The notes under the pieces were generated by a model. That model worked only from the letters and a program-made list of their open reading frames with translations. It made no database searches and was not told the DNA's origin. This document shows, in pieces, positions 26,589 through 36,315 of a stretch of DNA of 64,000 bases; positions within the stretch are counted from its first letter, which is position 1; each line of letters opens with the position of its first letter. The translations under genes were made by a program, and so were the position numbers. The DNA is from JACJYM01 sp965230495 (lineage in GTDB: Bacteria > Bacteroidota > Bacteroidia > Chitinophagales > Saprospiraceae), in contig OZ246004.1 in assembly GCA_965230495.1 (NCBI GenBank), forward strand, positions 744,001-808,000, read 5' to 3'.

Positions 26589-27173
26589 ATGAAGTACATT
26601 ATTAATATTGTAATTGTTGCATTAATAGCTTTTTTGGGTTATATGCTGTATAATGCTATCAGTGAGCCAATAAAGTTTCAGGCTGAAAAACAGAAGAGAA
26701 GTCGAGCCGTTGGTGACAGACTTAAGGAAATAAGAACGGCCCAAGAAATTTATAGGGATATAAAAGGTGATTTTGCAGGATCTTTTGATTCATTGAGCTA
26801 TGTTCTTAAAAATGATAGTATTCCTTTTATAAGATTGGAAAGTGATCCGGAGGATCCTGAAAATGAGGAAAAATTCACTAAGATTATTACTTATTCTTCA
26901 GCTAAGGATTCAATTAGATCATTGGGAATAAATGTCGATTCTCTTAGATACGTGCCTTTTGCTTCAATGGGAACAGAATTTGAAATAGACGCTGATACAC
27001 TTACTTATCAGAGTACATTAGTTAATGTTGTTGAAGTGGGTACGAAATGGAGAAGCTTTATGGGTAAATATGCTGATCCTGGATATAGCAAATATGACCA
27101 TACATATGATCCTAATAAAAAAATGAAATTTGGAGATTTAGGTAAGCCTAGCTTGTCAGGAAATTGGGAATGA
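26589..27173 (+). CDS. Membrane-anchored protein of unknown function upstream of DUF3822
   Basis: A 194-residue protein with an N-terminal membrane anchor (about residues 5-24) followed by a probable coiled region (KFQAEKQKRSRAVGDRLKEI) reminiscent of pilin-like N-termini, then a soluble acidic domain with the strand DSLRYVPFASMGTEFEIDAD. I do not recognise a named family, but the order of this gene, DUF3822 and rsmD recurs in Bacteroidota, so it is a real conserved gene. Its TGA stop overlaps the ATG of the DUF3822 gene (ATGA), which implies coupled translation. Confidence 0.75.
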   Translation: MKYIINIVIVALIAFLGYMLYNAISEPIKFQAEKQKRSRAVGDRLKEIRTAQEIYRDIKGDFAGSFDSLSYVLKNDSIPFIRLESDPEDPENEEKFTKIITYSSAKDSIRSLGINVDSLRYVPFASMGTEFEIDADTLTYQSTLVNVVEVGTKWRSFMGKYADPGYSKYDHTYDPNKKMKFGDLGKPSLSGNWE

Positions 27174-27955
27174 TAGATATAAGTTTTAAGAAAAATACTT
27201 TAGAGAAAAATATTGAAAATCTGTCTGTAGTTATTGATACAGACAGTTTTTTTTATGGATTGTTTAATGGTAATGATCTCATTGAGACCAAAAGATTAGA
27301 TGATTTTGATCCGTTTAAGGATTCTCATTGGAATCCTGCTGAATTATTGCCTTCAGACCATAGATTCGATTCTATTAACTTAACCATTGTCAATGATAAT
27401 TATTTGTTTTTTACTTCTTATCCTGACATAGAACAGTTAAGGAATCTAACATTGTTCGAGAACAAGAAAATCTTTGTAGACAAGTTTACCGATAAAAATG
27501 TATTTATCGCATTTGGGGTTGACCGACAGATGATCAATAAATTTGACGACTATTTTGGAGATTATTCTTTACAACATTTTTCTACGTTATTAGCTCAATT
27601 ATATTTGTACAAACAAGGAACAATATTGCATGCTCATTTTGGGAATGATTCGGTACATTTATATCATCAAGAAAATAATAAGTTTGTTTATTACAATCAA
27701 TTCTGTTGTAGATCGGAAAAAGATTTTTTATACTTTATTGCCGCCGCAGAAAAAGAACTTAACCTGAAACTCGATAATCAAACGCTATATGTCAGTGGTA
27801 TGATATCTCAAGATTCTAAGCTGTTTGAACTTCTTGAGGCCTATATTTATAATGTAATACCATATACAAACATTCCTATTGAGTTGCCTGCTAATGAAAG
27901 AAATCTTAGTAGACACTTTTATTTGCCACTTTACTTGTCGTCGCTGTGCGGATAA
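27170..27955 (+). CDS. DUF3822 family protein
   Basis: A 261-residue protein from ATG 27170 (MIDISFKKNTLEKN). It has the duplicated actin-like/ASKHA-type pattern expected of DUF3822: NLSVVIDTDSFFYGLF in the first half and GTILHAHFGNDSVHLYHQENNKFVYYNQF in the second. The family is confined to Bacteroidota, has no assigned function, and is regularly encoded before rsmD. It overlaps the rsmD start by 10 bp. Confidence 0.85.
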   Translation: MIDISFKKNTLEKNIENLSVVIDTDSFFYGLFNGNDLIETKRLDDFDPFKDSHWNPAELLPSDHRFDSINLTIVNDNYLFFTSYPDIEQLRNLTLFENKKIFVDKFTDKNVFIAFGVDRQMINKFDDYFGDYSLQHFSTLLAQLYLYKQGTILHAHFGNDSVHLYHQENNKFVYYNQFCCRSEKDFLYFIAAAEKELNLKLDNQTLYVSGMISQDSKLFELLEAYIYNVIPYTNIPIELPANERNLSRHFYLPLYLSSLCG

Positions 27956-28488
27956 TTGCCGGGTCATTGAAAGGGAGGAGATTTACACCTCCTGCTAAAA
28001 CCTGGCCTACTAGGCCTACAACTGATTATGCCAAGGAAGGTTTGTTTAATGTGCTGACAAATATTTTAGATTTCGAATCAACAAAAATGTTAGACCTCTT
28101 TGGCGGTACGGGATCTCATTGTTATGAATTCATTTCCAGAGGATGTACATCATGTCATTACGTGGACAAACATGGACCTTGTGTGCAATTTGTTAAAAAA
28201 CAAGTTGAAGTTTTCAATATTGAAAAATACATTACCATTATAAGAAGTGATGTCTTTAAATATGTTGAAAATTGTAAATTGAAATTTGATTTCATTTTTG
28301 CAGGCCCTCCATATCCACTACCGAATTTGGATGATATTCCAGAGCATATTTTTAACCATGATATTTTAAACTCTTCAGGATTATTGGTACTTGAACACAA
28401 TCCTAATCATGATTTCAAACATCTTCCTTTTTTTGAAACTGAAAGGAAGTATGGAACAACTATATTCAGTTTTTTCAGAAAAGGCTAG
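27946..28488 (+). CDS. rsmD: RsmD-like 16S rRNA (guanine966-N2)-methyltransferase
   Basis: A 180-residue Rossmann methyltransferase starting at GTG 27946 (MRIIAGSLKGRRF). The RsmD N-terminal segment WPTRPTTDYAKEGLFNVL and the SAM motif MLDLFGGTGSHCYEFISRG (residues 46-64) are clear. The catalytic tetrapeptide, normally DPPY in this family, reads GPPY here (FIFAGPPYPLP). Its product would methylate G966 of 16S rRNA on the small subunit. Activity may be altered by the missing Asp. Its stop overlaps the convergent tamL stop by 4 bp (CTAG). Confidence 0.85.
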   Translation: MRIIAGSLKGRRFTPPAKTWPTRPTTDYAKEGLFNVLTNILDFESTKMLDLFGGTGSHCYEFISRGCTSCHYVDKHGPCVQFVKKQVEVFNIEKYITIIRSDVFKYVENCKLKFDFIFAGPPYPLPNLDDIPEHIFNHDILNSSGLLVLEHNPNHDFKHLPFFETERKYGTTIFSFFRKG

Positions 28489-30806
28489 AAAGGGTAATTT
28501 ATCGCAATTTGAGGAGTTCCAAGAACCTTACTGAAGGTAGAGCGTGGTTTTAGCCAGTAACTGCCATCCTCATTTTTATAAGGGGTGCGAACTTTATATC
28601 CAAAATCAAATCGAATGTTGAAATATTCAATGTCAAATCTAAGACCCCATCCCACGGCAATTGCTATTTGTTTATAGAAATCAGAGCCAAACTTAGTATC
28701 ATTTCTCTCTAAGTCATCCTTTAATGTCCAAACATTTCCAGCATCAAGAAATAGAGCACCCTCGAGTATCCAAAATAAATCTGATCGATATTCAATGCTT
28801 GCTTCTAGGAGTATATCCCCTTTTTGGAAAAAGCTTTGTTGGTCATCAAGGTTCATTATATTTCCACCAGGGCCCAATTCTTGATTAATCCAACCTCGAA
28901 CACTATTAGGTCCGCCGACACTAAATTGTTTTAGAAAAGGGGCGGTTGTCTGTTCTCCAAATGGAACGATAATACCGCCGTGCAATCTGAATGCCCACGA
29001 TCTCTTTCTGTTATTAAAATATCTATAATGCCTTAGGTCTAATTCTAATTTTTGAAATTTTGCGTATTCAGTATCATTTAAAAGTTTCCAGGTATTATTA
29101 GAATCAATTAGCTTGTTTAATAAGTGAATTTCAAGGCCAGATAATTCGTAATATGCTAAGAACGACCATGATCCTCCTGAATTGGACTTTAATTGATTAT
29201 AAATAAAAGAAAAATCTTTAAAAAGGAAGCCTGTCACCAAATTGCTTCTTAAACTTCTAATTACTAACGGATTGTAATTAATTCTCTCAAGAAAATCTTG
29301 AGTGAGATCGGAATCGTATAAATTAAATCCTAATTGAGAAAATTGAAATGATTTTTCTTGATTATATTGATACTTGGCAGATAGTGAGGCGTTATATGAG
29401 TTAATCCTATAATTTAGTTTGATATCAGTATGATTGTAACTTAGTGATATGGTAGTACTTGAAGACTTCTTAAACGAGCTTATTTTAGAGTCTGATACTA
29501 AATCAAAATAATCAACAAGTTTAGCCGTACCAAGAAAATCTTTGAATTTGGGCAGCCTCAAGGAACTCTGAATTCCTAAGGAATAAGTCCTTCGTTCAAA
29601 GGGATTTATTTGATACTCAAATCCGGATTCTGCAGAAATAGTAAATAGTTCACCTCCGTTAAACAAATTCCTATTTTGTAGTTGAGCTCCTACAGAAATT
29701 CCTAGGAATTGACGACCCACCCCACTTATAGTAGAATAATATGTGTTCGCACCAAAGTCTGCAATCCACTTGGAACTATGTGGAGTTAAGACAATGTCAT
29801 AATCAATAGCAGTAGAGTCATATTTGTTAACATAAGGAGAGATAGTAACAAATCTATAGGCTTGTAGTTGATAAAGTTGTTTTAATGTATTAACTCTGTC
29901 AAACCGTTGAGCAAATTCTCCTGTTCTCAGGTCAATTTTATCATTGAGAGTCCCGGGTTTTATAATATATTCATTCGATCTTTTGAAGTATGAATTGTAA
30001 CCAATATTTAATGTATCGAAATGTTCCGAATTACTCTCTCCATCAGTGTATACATTAATCTTACCCACTTTATATTTTCTATGCAAAGTATCTCCAGGGG
30101 GTAAATTGACTTTAAAATAAATGTCAACAATAGGTATGCTATCCCTTTTTACACCAAAGGTTTCAATATAATTACTGGCAAAGTTGGCATACCCTTTGTT
30201 TTGCAATGCTAATGCAATGCGGGATTGCTCTAAAGTAAAGTTGCTAACGTCAATATAATCACCTTCGTTAAGCTTTTTGTCTTCCTGAAGATTCGTTATT
30301 TCTTTAATTATCTTTTTGTCCTCGGATAGATATTGAATAGAGCCTACTCTGTATCGTTCTTTTGGAGAAATGATATATTTAATTTTTACCCTTTGCCCAT
30401 CTTCCTCAACCAAAAAGTCTACTTCAGCATCATAGTATCCTTTTAAATTGACTAGATAGTTTCTCATGTCTTCAACAGATTTGAGACTTTGAGATTGATC
30501 ATAATAGGTGGGGAATTGACCAAAAGTCTTTCGCATCCATTTATGATGCCACGAAGAATCACCTTGCTCGTTATTTCTCAGAAAAATGTATTCTCTTGGA
30601 ATCAGTAGAAAATTACCGTTGGGTTTTTGCCTGATATAAGTTCTTACTTCGTATTCTATATTATTGGGTAATTTGTTTTGCTTAGGCTTATACTCTAAAC
30701 TATAGTTGTCGAGCAACTTATCGGATGGATTTAAGTATCTTTCAGTTTTACAAGATAGGCAAAACATGACAAGAACAAAAGCCAACAAATTAATATAATT
30801 TCGCAA
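28485..30806 (-). CDS. tamL: TamL, BamA-family outer-membrane assembly lipoprotein
   Basis: A 773-residue Omp85-superfamily protein. It opens with a lipoprotein signal (lipobox LSC, Cys 19), has POTRA-like repeats at about residues 90-330 (GYYDAEVDFLVEEDGQ, VGSIQYLSED), and ends in a surface-antigen barrel. The Omp85 VRGW-type loop is visible as GGPNSVRGWINQELGPGG near residue 650. The C-terminus ends in Phe, as barrel proteins do. In Bacteroidota TamL is a lipidated TamA homologue working with TamB. No tamB gene is adjacent. It is divergent from the TrmH-type gene with only 33 bp between their start codons. Confidence 0.87.
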   Translation of the reverse strand: MRNYINLLAFVLVMFCLSCKTERYLNPSDKLLDNYSLEYKPKQNKLPNNIEYEVRTYIRQKPNGNFLLIPREYIFLRNNEQGDSSWHHKWMRKTFGQFPTYYDQSQSLKSVEDMRNYLVNLKGYYDAEVDFLVEEDGQRVKIKYIISPKERYRVGSIQYLSEDKKIIKEITNLQEDKKLNEGDYIDVSNFTLEQSRIALALQNKGYANFASNYIETFGVKRDSIPIVDIYFKVNLPPGDTLHRKYKVGKINVYTDGESNSEHFDTLNIGYNSYFKRSNEYIIKPGTLNDKIDLRTGEFAQRFDRVNTLKQLYQLQAYRFVTISPYVNKYDSTAIDYDIVLTPHSSKWIADFGANTYYSTISGVGRQFLGISVGAQLQNRNLFNGGELFTISAESGFEYQINPFERRTYSLGIQSSLRLPKFKDFLGTAKLVDYFDLVSDSKISSFKKSSSTTISLSYNHTDIKLNYRINSYNASLSAKYQYNQEKSFQFSQLGFNLYDSDLTQDFLERINYNPLVIRSLRSNLVTGFLFKDFSFIYNQLKSNSGGSWSFLAYYELSGLEIHLLNKLIDSNNTWKLLNDTEYAKFQKLELDLRHYRYFNNRKRSWAFRLHGGIIVPFGEQTTAPFLKQFSVGGPNSVRGWINQELGPGGNIMNLDDQQSFFQKGDILLEASIEYRSDLFWILEGALFLDAGNVWTLKDDLERNDTKFGSDFYKQIAIAVGWGLRFDIEYFNIRFDFGYKVRTPYKNEDGSYWLKPRSTFSKVLGTPQIAINYPF

Positions 30807-30839
30807 AGTCGAATTGTATTTTTATTCTAACGAAATATT

Positions 30840-31574
30840 ATGACTAACAACGTTATTAAATACTTAAAATCTTTAAAGCAAAGTAAGCAAAGGCAAAAGT
30901 ATAATAATTTTATTGTCGAGGGTAAAAAAAGCGTTGATATGCTTTTAAGCCAGAATGTTTTTGAAGTTGAATGTATTGTCGTAAGAAAGAAAGCAGAAAA
31001 TGAACCAAGGGATTTAGATATTGCAGATTATAAATATTATGAAGTTAGCGAAAAAATAATGTCTCAGATAAGTCTATTGAAGACTCCATCTGATGCCTTA
31101 GCTGTAGTTAAGCGTAAAAGATTCGAATTCGATCCGACTATGAAGACCTTTTTTTATTTAGATAATGTACAAGATCCCGGTAATGTGGGAACAATTACTC
31201 GAATTGCGGACTGGTTTGGAATAGATGGAGTAATAAGAACCAAGGATACGGCGTCTTTCTATAATCCTAAGGTTATTCAATCAACGATGGGTAGTTTTAT
31301 GAATGTAAATCTCATGGATGCCGATCAAATTTTATTGGATAATATCTCTGATTTTACATGGTATGGAGCTGACATGAGGGGAGAAGATATTAGTTCTGTT
31401 AGATTTGCAGACAAGTCAGTCATTGTTTTGGGAAATGAAGGAAAAGGACTCAGTGAGGAAAGTAGGAAAAAGATTCAAAACTTCATTTCCATAGAAGGTA
31501 GTGAGGAAAGAATGGCAGAATCACTCAATGTAGCCATAGCTGCTTCTATCATCGCTTATAGAATGACATTATAA
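30840..31574 (+). CDS. TrmH/SpoU-family RNA 2'-O-methyltransferase
   Basis: A 244-residue SPOUT methyltransferase. The N-terminal substrate-binding domain (NNFIVEGKKSVDMLL) precedes the knotted catalytic domain with its three motifs: NVQDPGNVGTITRIADWFG with the conserved Asn and Arg, VIVLGNEGKGLSEE, and ESLNVAIAASIIAYR. It methylates ribose in tRNA or rRNA; the exact target cannot be told (RlmB-, TrmH- or TsnR-like). It starts 33 bp from the divergent tamL gene. Confidence 0.9.
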   Translation: MTNNVIKYLKSLKQSKQRQKYNNFIVEGKKSVDMLLSQNVFEVECIVVRKKAENEPRDLDIADYKYYEVSEKIMSQISLLKTPSDALAVVKRKRFEFDPTMKTFFYLDNVQDPGNVGTITRIADWFGIDGVIRTKDTASFYNPKVIQSTMGSFMNVNLMDADQILLDNISDFTWYGADMRGEDISSVRFADKSVIVLGNEGKGLSEESRKKIQNFISIEGSEERMAESLNVAIAASIIAYRMTL

Positions 31575-31619
31575 ATTATTATTTTTTATATTTTTGAATC
31601 GTAAAGTGCCATTTAAGAG

Positions 31620-32081
31620 TTGACCGAGTCGGATTTTAAGGAATATTTTAATAGGTATTATCAGTTACTTTGTAACTATATAAATAGTTACGTTAATGAT
31701 TTATCTTTGGCTGAGGATATTGTTCAGGATGTTTTTTATAAAATTTGGAGAGATGATGATAGTAGTAAACCTCTTCCTTATTTAATGAAGTCGGCTAAAA
31801 ACAAAATGTTGGAATATATACGTAAGAATGATCGGAACAAATCAAGAGAGTTAAATTACTCTCAATACTCGGATGACGAAGCTGAGGCTATACGTTTAGA
31901 AAAAATTGACAAGATGAATACGCTTGTACGACAATTGCCGCCTAAAACAAAAGAGATATTCATTTTAAACAAGTATAATGGCATAACTTACGTTCAAATT
32001 GCGAAACAATTGAATATTTCGGTCAAAACCGTAGAAAATCAAATGTCACGTGCTTTTAAGTTTATTAGAAAAAATTGGTAG
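31620..32081 (+). CDS. ECF sigma-70 factor, FecI-like
   Basis: A 153-residue extracytoplasmic-function sigma factor that starts at TTG 31620 (MTESDFKEYFNRYYQLL). Region 2 is visible as SLAEDIVQDVFYKIWRD (about residues 27-43), region 4 as LPPKTKEIFILNKYNGITYVQIAKQLNISVKTVENQMS near 102-138. Next on the strand come FecR and a TonB receptor with an N-terminal signalling domain, so this is the sigma factor of a transenvelope signalling trio: receptor senses ligand, FecR relays it, sigma factor turns on the receptor gene. Confidence 0.92.
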   Translation: MTESDFKEYFNRYYQLLCNYINSYVNDLSLAEDIVQDVFYKIWRDDDSSKPLPYLMKSAKNKMLEYIRKNDRNKSRELNYSQYSDDEAEAIRLEKIDKMNTLVRQLPPKTKEIFILNKYNGITYVQIAKQLNISVKTVENQMSRAFKFIRKNW

Positions 32082-32093
32082 AAAAAATAAAAA

Positions 32094-33020
32094 TTGGACA
32101 AAAAACTAGAAAATATTATCCATAACTTTCTTGCTGGAAATGGAGGAGATGAAGAAAAGAAAGTGCTTGAATCTTGGGCATCGGAATCTTCAGAAAACCT
32201 AGAAGAGCTACGAAAATTAAAAGAGATTAAATCTACCTTAACGGATGTTGCAAAACTTGAAAATGTCAATGTAGAAGCGGCAGAAAATATTGTTTTTAAC
32301 AAAAAGAAAGATCAGAAACGTAAATGGATATGGTTAATAATAGCCGCCATTTTGTTGATGGGAACTTATACGGGATATAAGTATTACACCAAATCAAATA
32401 TTATAAACACGAATGTGCATTTTGCGGAGGTAAACGCATTGGAGTTTAAGTTGTCAGATGAGACTAATATCCAACTTGGATTAAGAAGTAGGCTTATAGA
32501 AAAAGGCTTAAGAACGACAACATTAGATGGGTATGCTCATTTTGATGTTGTTAAAAATCAGGCGAAGCCATTTACTATAAAATTAAATAATGGAGAGATA
32601 GTAGTTTTGGGAACGGCTTTTGTGGTATTCTCAAAAGGGGAAGAAGAGGAAATTTATGTGGAAGAAGGAAAAGTTCGATATACGGTAGAATCAATATCTA
32701 CAATTATAGAGGCCGGTGATTATGTGAAACTGGTCAATGGAGATATTGTAAAGACACAGGATGTTCCTTTAAACATGAGAGGTTTTGATGAATTTAAGTT
32801 GAAGTATGAAAACCATAGTTTTATTAAGGTAATCAGAGATTTAGAGAAAAAGTTTGCAGTAGATATTGATTATGACACGCTAAAGAAAGAGGTGTCTACA
32901 TGGACTATCACTGCTGATTTTTCTGGTATGAATCTGGAAGAAATTCTTGAAGAAATTGAAGTGATTTTTAATATTTCAACGAAGTATAAAGATTTGAATA
33001 GTGTAGTTTTTACCAAGTAA
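32094..33020 (+). CDS. FecR-family anti-sigma factor
   Basis: A 308-residue inner-membrane regulator that starts at TTG 32094, 12 bp after the sigma gene. A cytoplasmic N-terminal helix-rich part (residues 1-75) is followed by one transmembrane helix (about 78-97), a periplasmic FecR domain (LRTTTLDGYAHFDVVKN, IVVLGTAFVVFS, VEEGKVRYTV) and the C-terminal DUF4974-type STN-binding domain (ENHSFIKVIRDLEKKFAVDID, NLEEILEEIEVIFN). It should hold or activate the ECF factor depending on the receptor state. Confidence 0.92.
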   Translation: MDKKLENIIHNFLAGNGGDEEKKVLESWASESSENLEELRKLKEIKSTLTDVAKLENVNVEAAENIVFNKKKDQKRKWIWLIIAAILLMGTYTGYKYYTKSNIINTNVHFAEVNALEFKLSDETNIQLGLRSRLIEKGLRTTTLDGYAHFDVVKNQAKPFTIKLNNGEIVVLGTAFVVFSKGEEEEIYVEEGKVRYTVESISTIIEAGDYVKLVNGDIVKTQDVPLNMRGFDEFKLKYENHSFIKVIRDLEKKFAVDIDYDTLKKEVSTWTITADFSGMNLEEILEEIEVIFNISTKYKDLNSVVFTK

Positions 33021-33029
33021 AATAGGTTT

Positions 33030-35612
33030 ATGGGACGATTTGTTTTCGTTTTCCTTTTTATATTAAGTCCTGCAATATTGTGGACACAAAAAGATGTAAT
33101 AAACGAAACATATCAAATCAGAAATAACCCCCACACATTAGATGATTTATTAAGAGAAATTCTTGAAATCTCTAATATAAATTTTAGTTACTCACCAAGT
33201 TTGGCTAAAAGTATTGATCTTCCTGAAGAATATATTAAACAAGGAACAGTTGAAGAAATAGTCAATTCTTGCCTCAAGTTTTATGATTATAATCTGGTAA
33301 GTATCAAGGATAAATACGTACTACAGATAGTTAAACCTCGAGCCAAAATTTTATATGGAAAAGTATTAGATTCCTTGACGTCTGAACCCATAGTGAATGC
33401 TTTTATTAGTTTAACCAATTCAGCAGATTATGATTTTACAAATAATGATGGCGTTTATAATATTAGAATGTATTCTGATCAATCTATTTACCTGATTCGG
33501 GCATTGGGATACAAGACTATACGATTAAGCGGGATTGAAATAGAGAGAAATAAAGGGCAGATAAAATTGGGATTTGACAATAATCTTTCTCCGATTTTGA
33601 TATCGGATAAGTCAAATGAAAACTTCATAATAGATAAGAATGCTTATGATATTCGTTTGGATCGACTTGCATCCCATACGTCAATTCTTGGTGAAAAAGA
33701 TCCTGTAAATGTATTAAAAACCCTGTCAGGCGTTGTTTCTGGGGCTGAAGGCCAGGCTGGTTTCCAAGTGAGAGGATCTAGTGCGGATAAAAACCTGATT
33801 TTATTGGACGGAATACCCTTGTATGAAACTAGCCATGTAGTAGGGTTATCCTCAATATTTATGGATGAAAGCATTAGAAATGTTCAGTTCTCAAAATCTG
33901 GTTTTGCCGCTCAATATGCTGGCAGGTTATCTTCCGTACTCGATATTCAGTTAAAGGATGGAAATAAAGATCATTCGGAAACTAATCTTTCCATGGGTAT
34001 TCCTGGTTTATCATTGAATATGGAAGGCCCAATAGGAAACGATGGAGTCTCTTATAACTTTTCACTTAGGAAGAGCTGGGTAGATTATGCTGTTGATAAG
34101 GTATTTGAAGCAGCAGACTCTCCTAATTCGGTGGATATCAATTATTATGATATAGTAGGTAAATTAGCCTGGAATCTATCACCAACATCGAAGTTAAGTA
34201 TGTCATTATATTCAGGATCAGATGTTTTAGATATTTTTAAGTTCGACGAAAATGTGGGAGAGAATGGTGTGAGTACTTTTAATGGGTTGAAATGGGGTAC
34301 AAAACTAATTGGACTAAACTTTTCGCAGATCTTAGGAAAAAGAACACATTGTAATATTTCAACTGGCATACTAAATTATAATGCTCAGACATCGAGTAAT
34401 TTTGAATCCGATACCACATTATATACTGAAACTTTTAGTAAAACAAACATACTTGACAAAACGGTAAAAGTTCAGTTTCAAAGTCATTTAAATGATAATT
34501 TAAAATTGAAGTATGGCTTGAGTTCGATATTTCATACTTTTACTCCTTCTATTTTTCAGGAGATCGAAAAGGGTAATCCTGAGAGAGAAAGTGATACGGA
34601 AATAAACTCCATCGAATATGGTATTTATCTTGAATCTCTTATCAAAGTCAATAGAAACATAGCTTTCAATTTAGGATTTCATTTGTCATCATATCAAGTT
34701 GATGATATTAGCTATAATAATTTTCAACCAAGAGTTAGTTTTAATTATTTACCTAAAGAAAATCATTTGATATCATTTGCTTTTACTAGAATGAATCAAC
34801 ATGTTCATCTGTTAGTTAATCCGGGACTTGGATTACCGTCGGATTTGTGGATTCCTTCCACGGGAGATATCGCCCCTCAACAAGCTGAGCAATGGAGTTT
34901 CTTATATCATTATACTAACAAATCGGGATGGAATTTTAATGTAGAAGGTTACTGGAAGACTATTAGTAATATTCCTGAACTGTCTGTTGATACAGATTTT
35001 TTCACCAACATTATTAATGGAGAAGCAATTTTACCAACGTATACAACTGATGAAAGTTGGAAGAATGAGATATTTATAGGCTCCGGCGAAAACTATGGTA
35101 TAGAGTTTATGATCAATAAGGATAAGGGGAGACTTAAATCTTTTCTATCAATGAGCTATTCGAAGGCGACCAGATTGTTTGATGATCTGAACGAGGGAGA
35201 GAGATTTCCTTATAAATACGACAGACCAATTGATATTAATTTCGGAGCTAACTATGAGCTAAGCAAATCATTTACTCTTGGGTTGCAATGGATTTATAGT
35301 AGTGGATCTACATTTTCATTGCCCGGAGACGAATTTGACTCTGCATTGGGTACTATTTTGTTGAATCCAGGAAGTAAAAATAATTATAGATTGCCATCGT
35401 TTCATCAATTAACTCTCAATGGCACTAAGCATACCAATATATTGGGAAATGATGCCAAACTAAATTTTGGTATCTACAATATTTACAATAGGTTGAATGC
35501 CTACTATATATACTTTTATCTGGACCCGGATCGGGGGAATATTCCGATAGGTAAAAAAGTAAGTCTTTTCCCTATTATTCCATTTGTAGATCTCAAAATT
35601 AATATTGATTAA
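33030..35612 (+). CDS. TonB-dependent transducer/receptor with STN and carboxypeptidase-like domains
   Basis: An 860-residue outer-membrane receptor. In order: signal peptide (1-20), STN/secretin-like signalling domain (about 30-105, IREILEISNINFSYS-type core and VSIKDKYVLQIV), carboxypeptidase-regulatory-like domain (about 108-180, ILYGKVLDSLTSEPIVNAFI and NNDGVYNIRM), plug (about 215-310, GFQVRGSSADKNLILLDGIPLYE) and barrel. With the sigma and FecR genes just upstream it completes a FecI/FecR/FecA-type circuit. There is no SusD-like gene after it, so it is not a standard glycan-utilisation pair. Ligand unknown. Confidence 0.92.
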   Translation: MGRFVFVFLFILSPAILWTQKDVINETYQIRNNPHTLDDLLREILEISNINFSYSPSLAKSIDLPEEYIKQGTVEEIVNSCLKFYDYNLVSIKDKYVLQIVKPRAKILYGKVLDSLTSEPIVNAFISLTNSADYDFTNNDGVYNIRMYSDQSIYLIRALGYKTIRLSGIEIERNKGQIKLGFDNNLSPILISDKSNENFIIDKNAYDIRLDRLASHTSILGEKDPVNVLKTLSGVVSGAEGQAGFQVRGSSADKNLILLDGIPLYETSHVVGLSSIFMDESIRNVQFSKSGFAAQYAGRLSSVLDIQLKDGNKDHSETNLSMGIPGLSLNMEGPIGNDGVSYNFSLRKSWVDYAVDKVFEAADSPNSVDINYYDIVGKLAWNLSPTSKLSMSLYSGSDVLDIFKFDENVGENGVSTFNGLKWGTKLIGLNFSQILGKRTHCNISTGILNYNAQTSSNFESDTTLYTETFSKTNILDKTVKVQFQSHLNDNLKLKYGLSSIFHTFTPSIFQEIEKGNPERESDTEINSIEYGIYLESLIKVNRNIAFNLGFHLSSYQVDDISYNNFQPRVSFNYLPKENHLISFAFTRMNQHVHLLVNPGLGLPSDLWIPSTGDIAPQQAEQWSFLYHYTNKSGWNFNVEGYWKTISNIPELSVDTDFFTNIINGEAILPTYTTDESWKNEIFIGSGENYGIEFMINKDKGRLKSFLSMSYSKATRLFDDLNEGERFPYKYDRPIDINFGANYELSKSFTLGLQWIYSSGSTFSLPGDEFDSALGTILLNPGSKNNYRLPSFHQLTLNGTKHTNILGNDAKLNFGIYNIYNRLNAYYIYFYLDPDRGNIPIGKKVSLFPIIPFVDLKINID

Positions 35613-35655
35613 ATTAATAATATAAGTCTTATCTTTAAGTTAAAGAAGGCAATAT

Positions 35656-36306
35656 ATGATATATAGAATATTAGACCAGCAAAGTGTGGCTAGCCAGTTT
35701 ATGGCTGAATTAAGAGATGAAGAAATACAGAAGGATACTATGCGGTTTAGAAAAAACATGATTCGATTGGGAAAAATTTTGGCCTATGAGCTGAGTAAAA
35801 AATTGGAGTATTCCACTAAAACTATAAATACTCCGCTAGGAACATCAGAATGTAGCTATACCAGTGAAAAGATTGTTCTTGCCACTATTCTGAGGGCAGG
35901 TTTGCCCTTGCACCAAGGTATGTTGGAGGTCTTTGATGGAGCAGAAAATGCGTTTATTGCTGCTTATAGGCAACATCATAAGGATGGAACTTTTGAAATA
36001 AAAAAGGAGTATATCACTTGTCCAACTCTTAATGACAAAACGCTAGTTCTTTGTGACCCTATGTTGGCTACAGGTTCTTCCTTTGATGTGGCAATGCAAA
36101 GTTTGTTAAGCTATGGAAAACCTCAAAAGGTTTTCTTCGTAACTGTTATTTCTTCGAGACCAGGCCTTGAGCATTTGTCCAGATTATACCCTGATATTGA
36201 TATACTAACAATAGATATTGATGAGGAGCTAACTGCCAAATCGTATATTGTTCCCGGACTAGGAGATGCAGGAGATCTAGCTTATGGAAGTAAGCTCCAA
36301 GAGTAA
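35656..36306 (+). CDS. upp: Uracil phosphoribosyltransferase
   Basis: A 216-residue enzyme that makes UMP from uracil and PRPP in pyrimidine salvage. The PRPP-binding loop is CDPMLATGSSFDVAMQSL (about residues 136-153) and the flexible and uracil-binding parts are ATILRAGLPLHQGML and YIVPGLGDAGDLAYGSK. The length and C-terminal GDAGD motif are typical of Upp. It ends 9 bp before the convergent DUF2461 stop codon. Confidence 0.95.
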   Translation: MIYRILDQQSVASQFMAELRDEEIQKDTMRFRKNMIRLGKILAYELSKKLEYSTKTINTPLGTSECSYTSEKIVLATILRAGLPLHQGMLEVFDGAENAFIAAYRQHHKDGTFEIKKEYITCPTLNDKTLVLCDPMLATGSSFDVAMQSLLSYGKPQKVFFVTVISSRPGLEHLSRLYPDIDILTIDIDEELTAKSYIVPGLGDAGDLAYGSKLQE

Positions 36307-36315
36307 AATACACAA

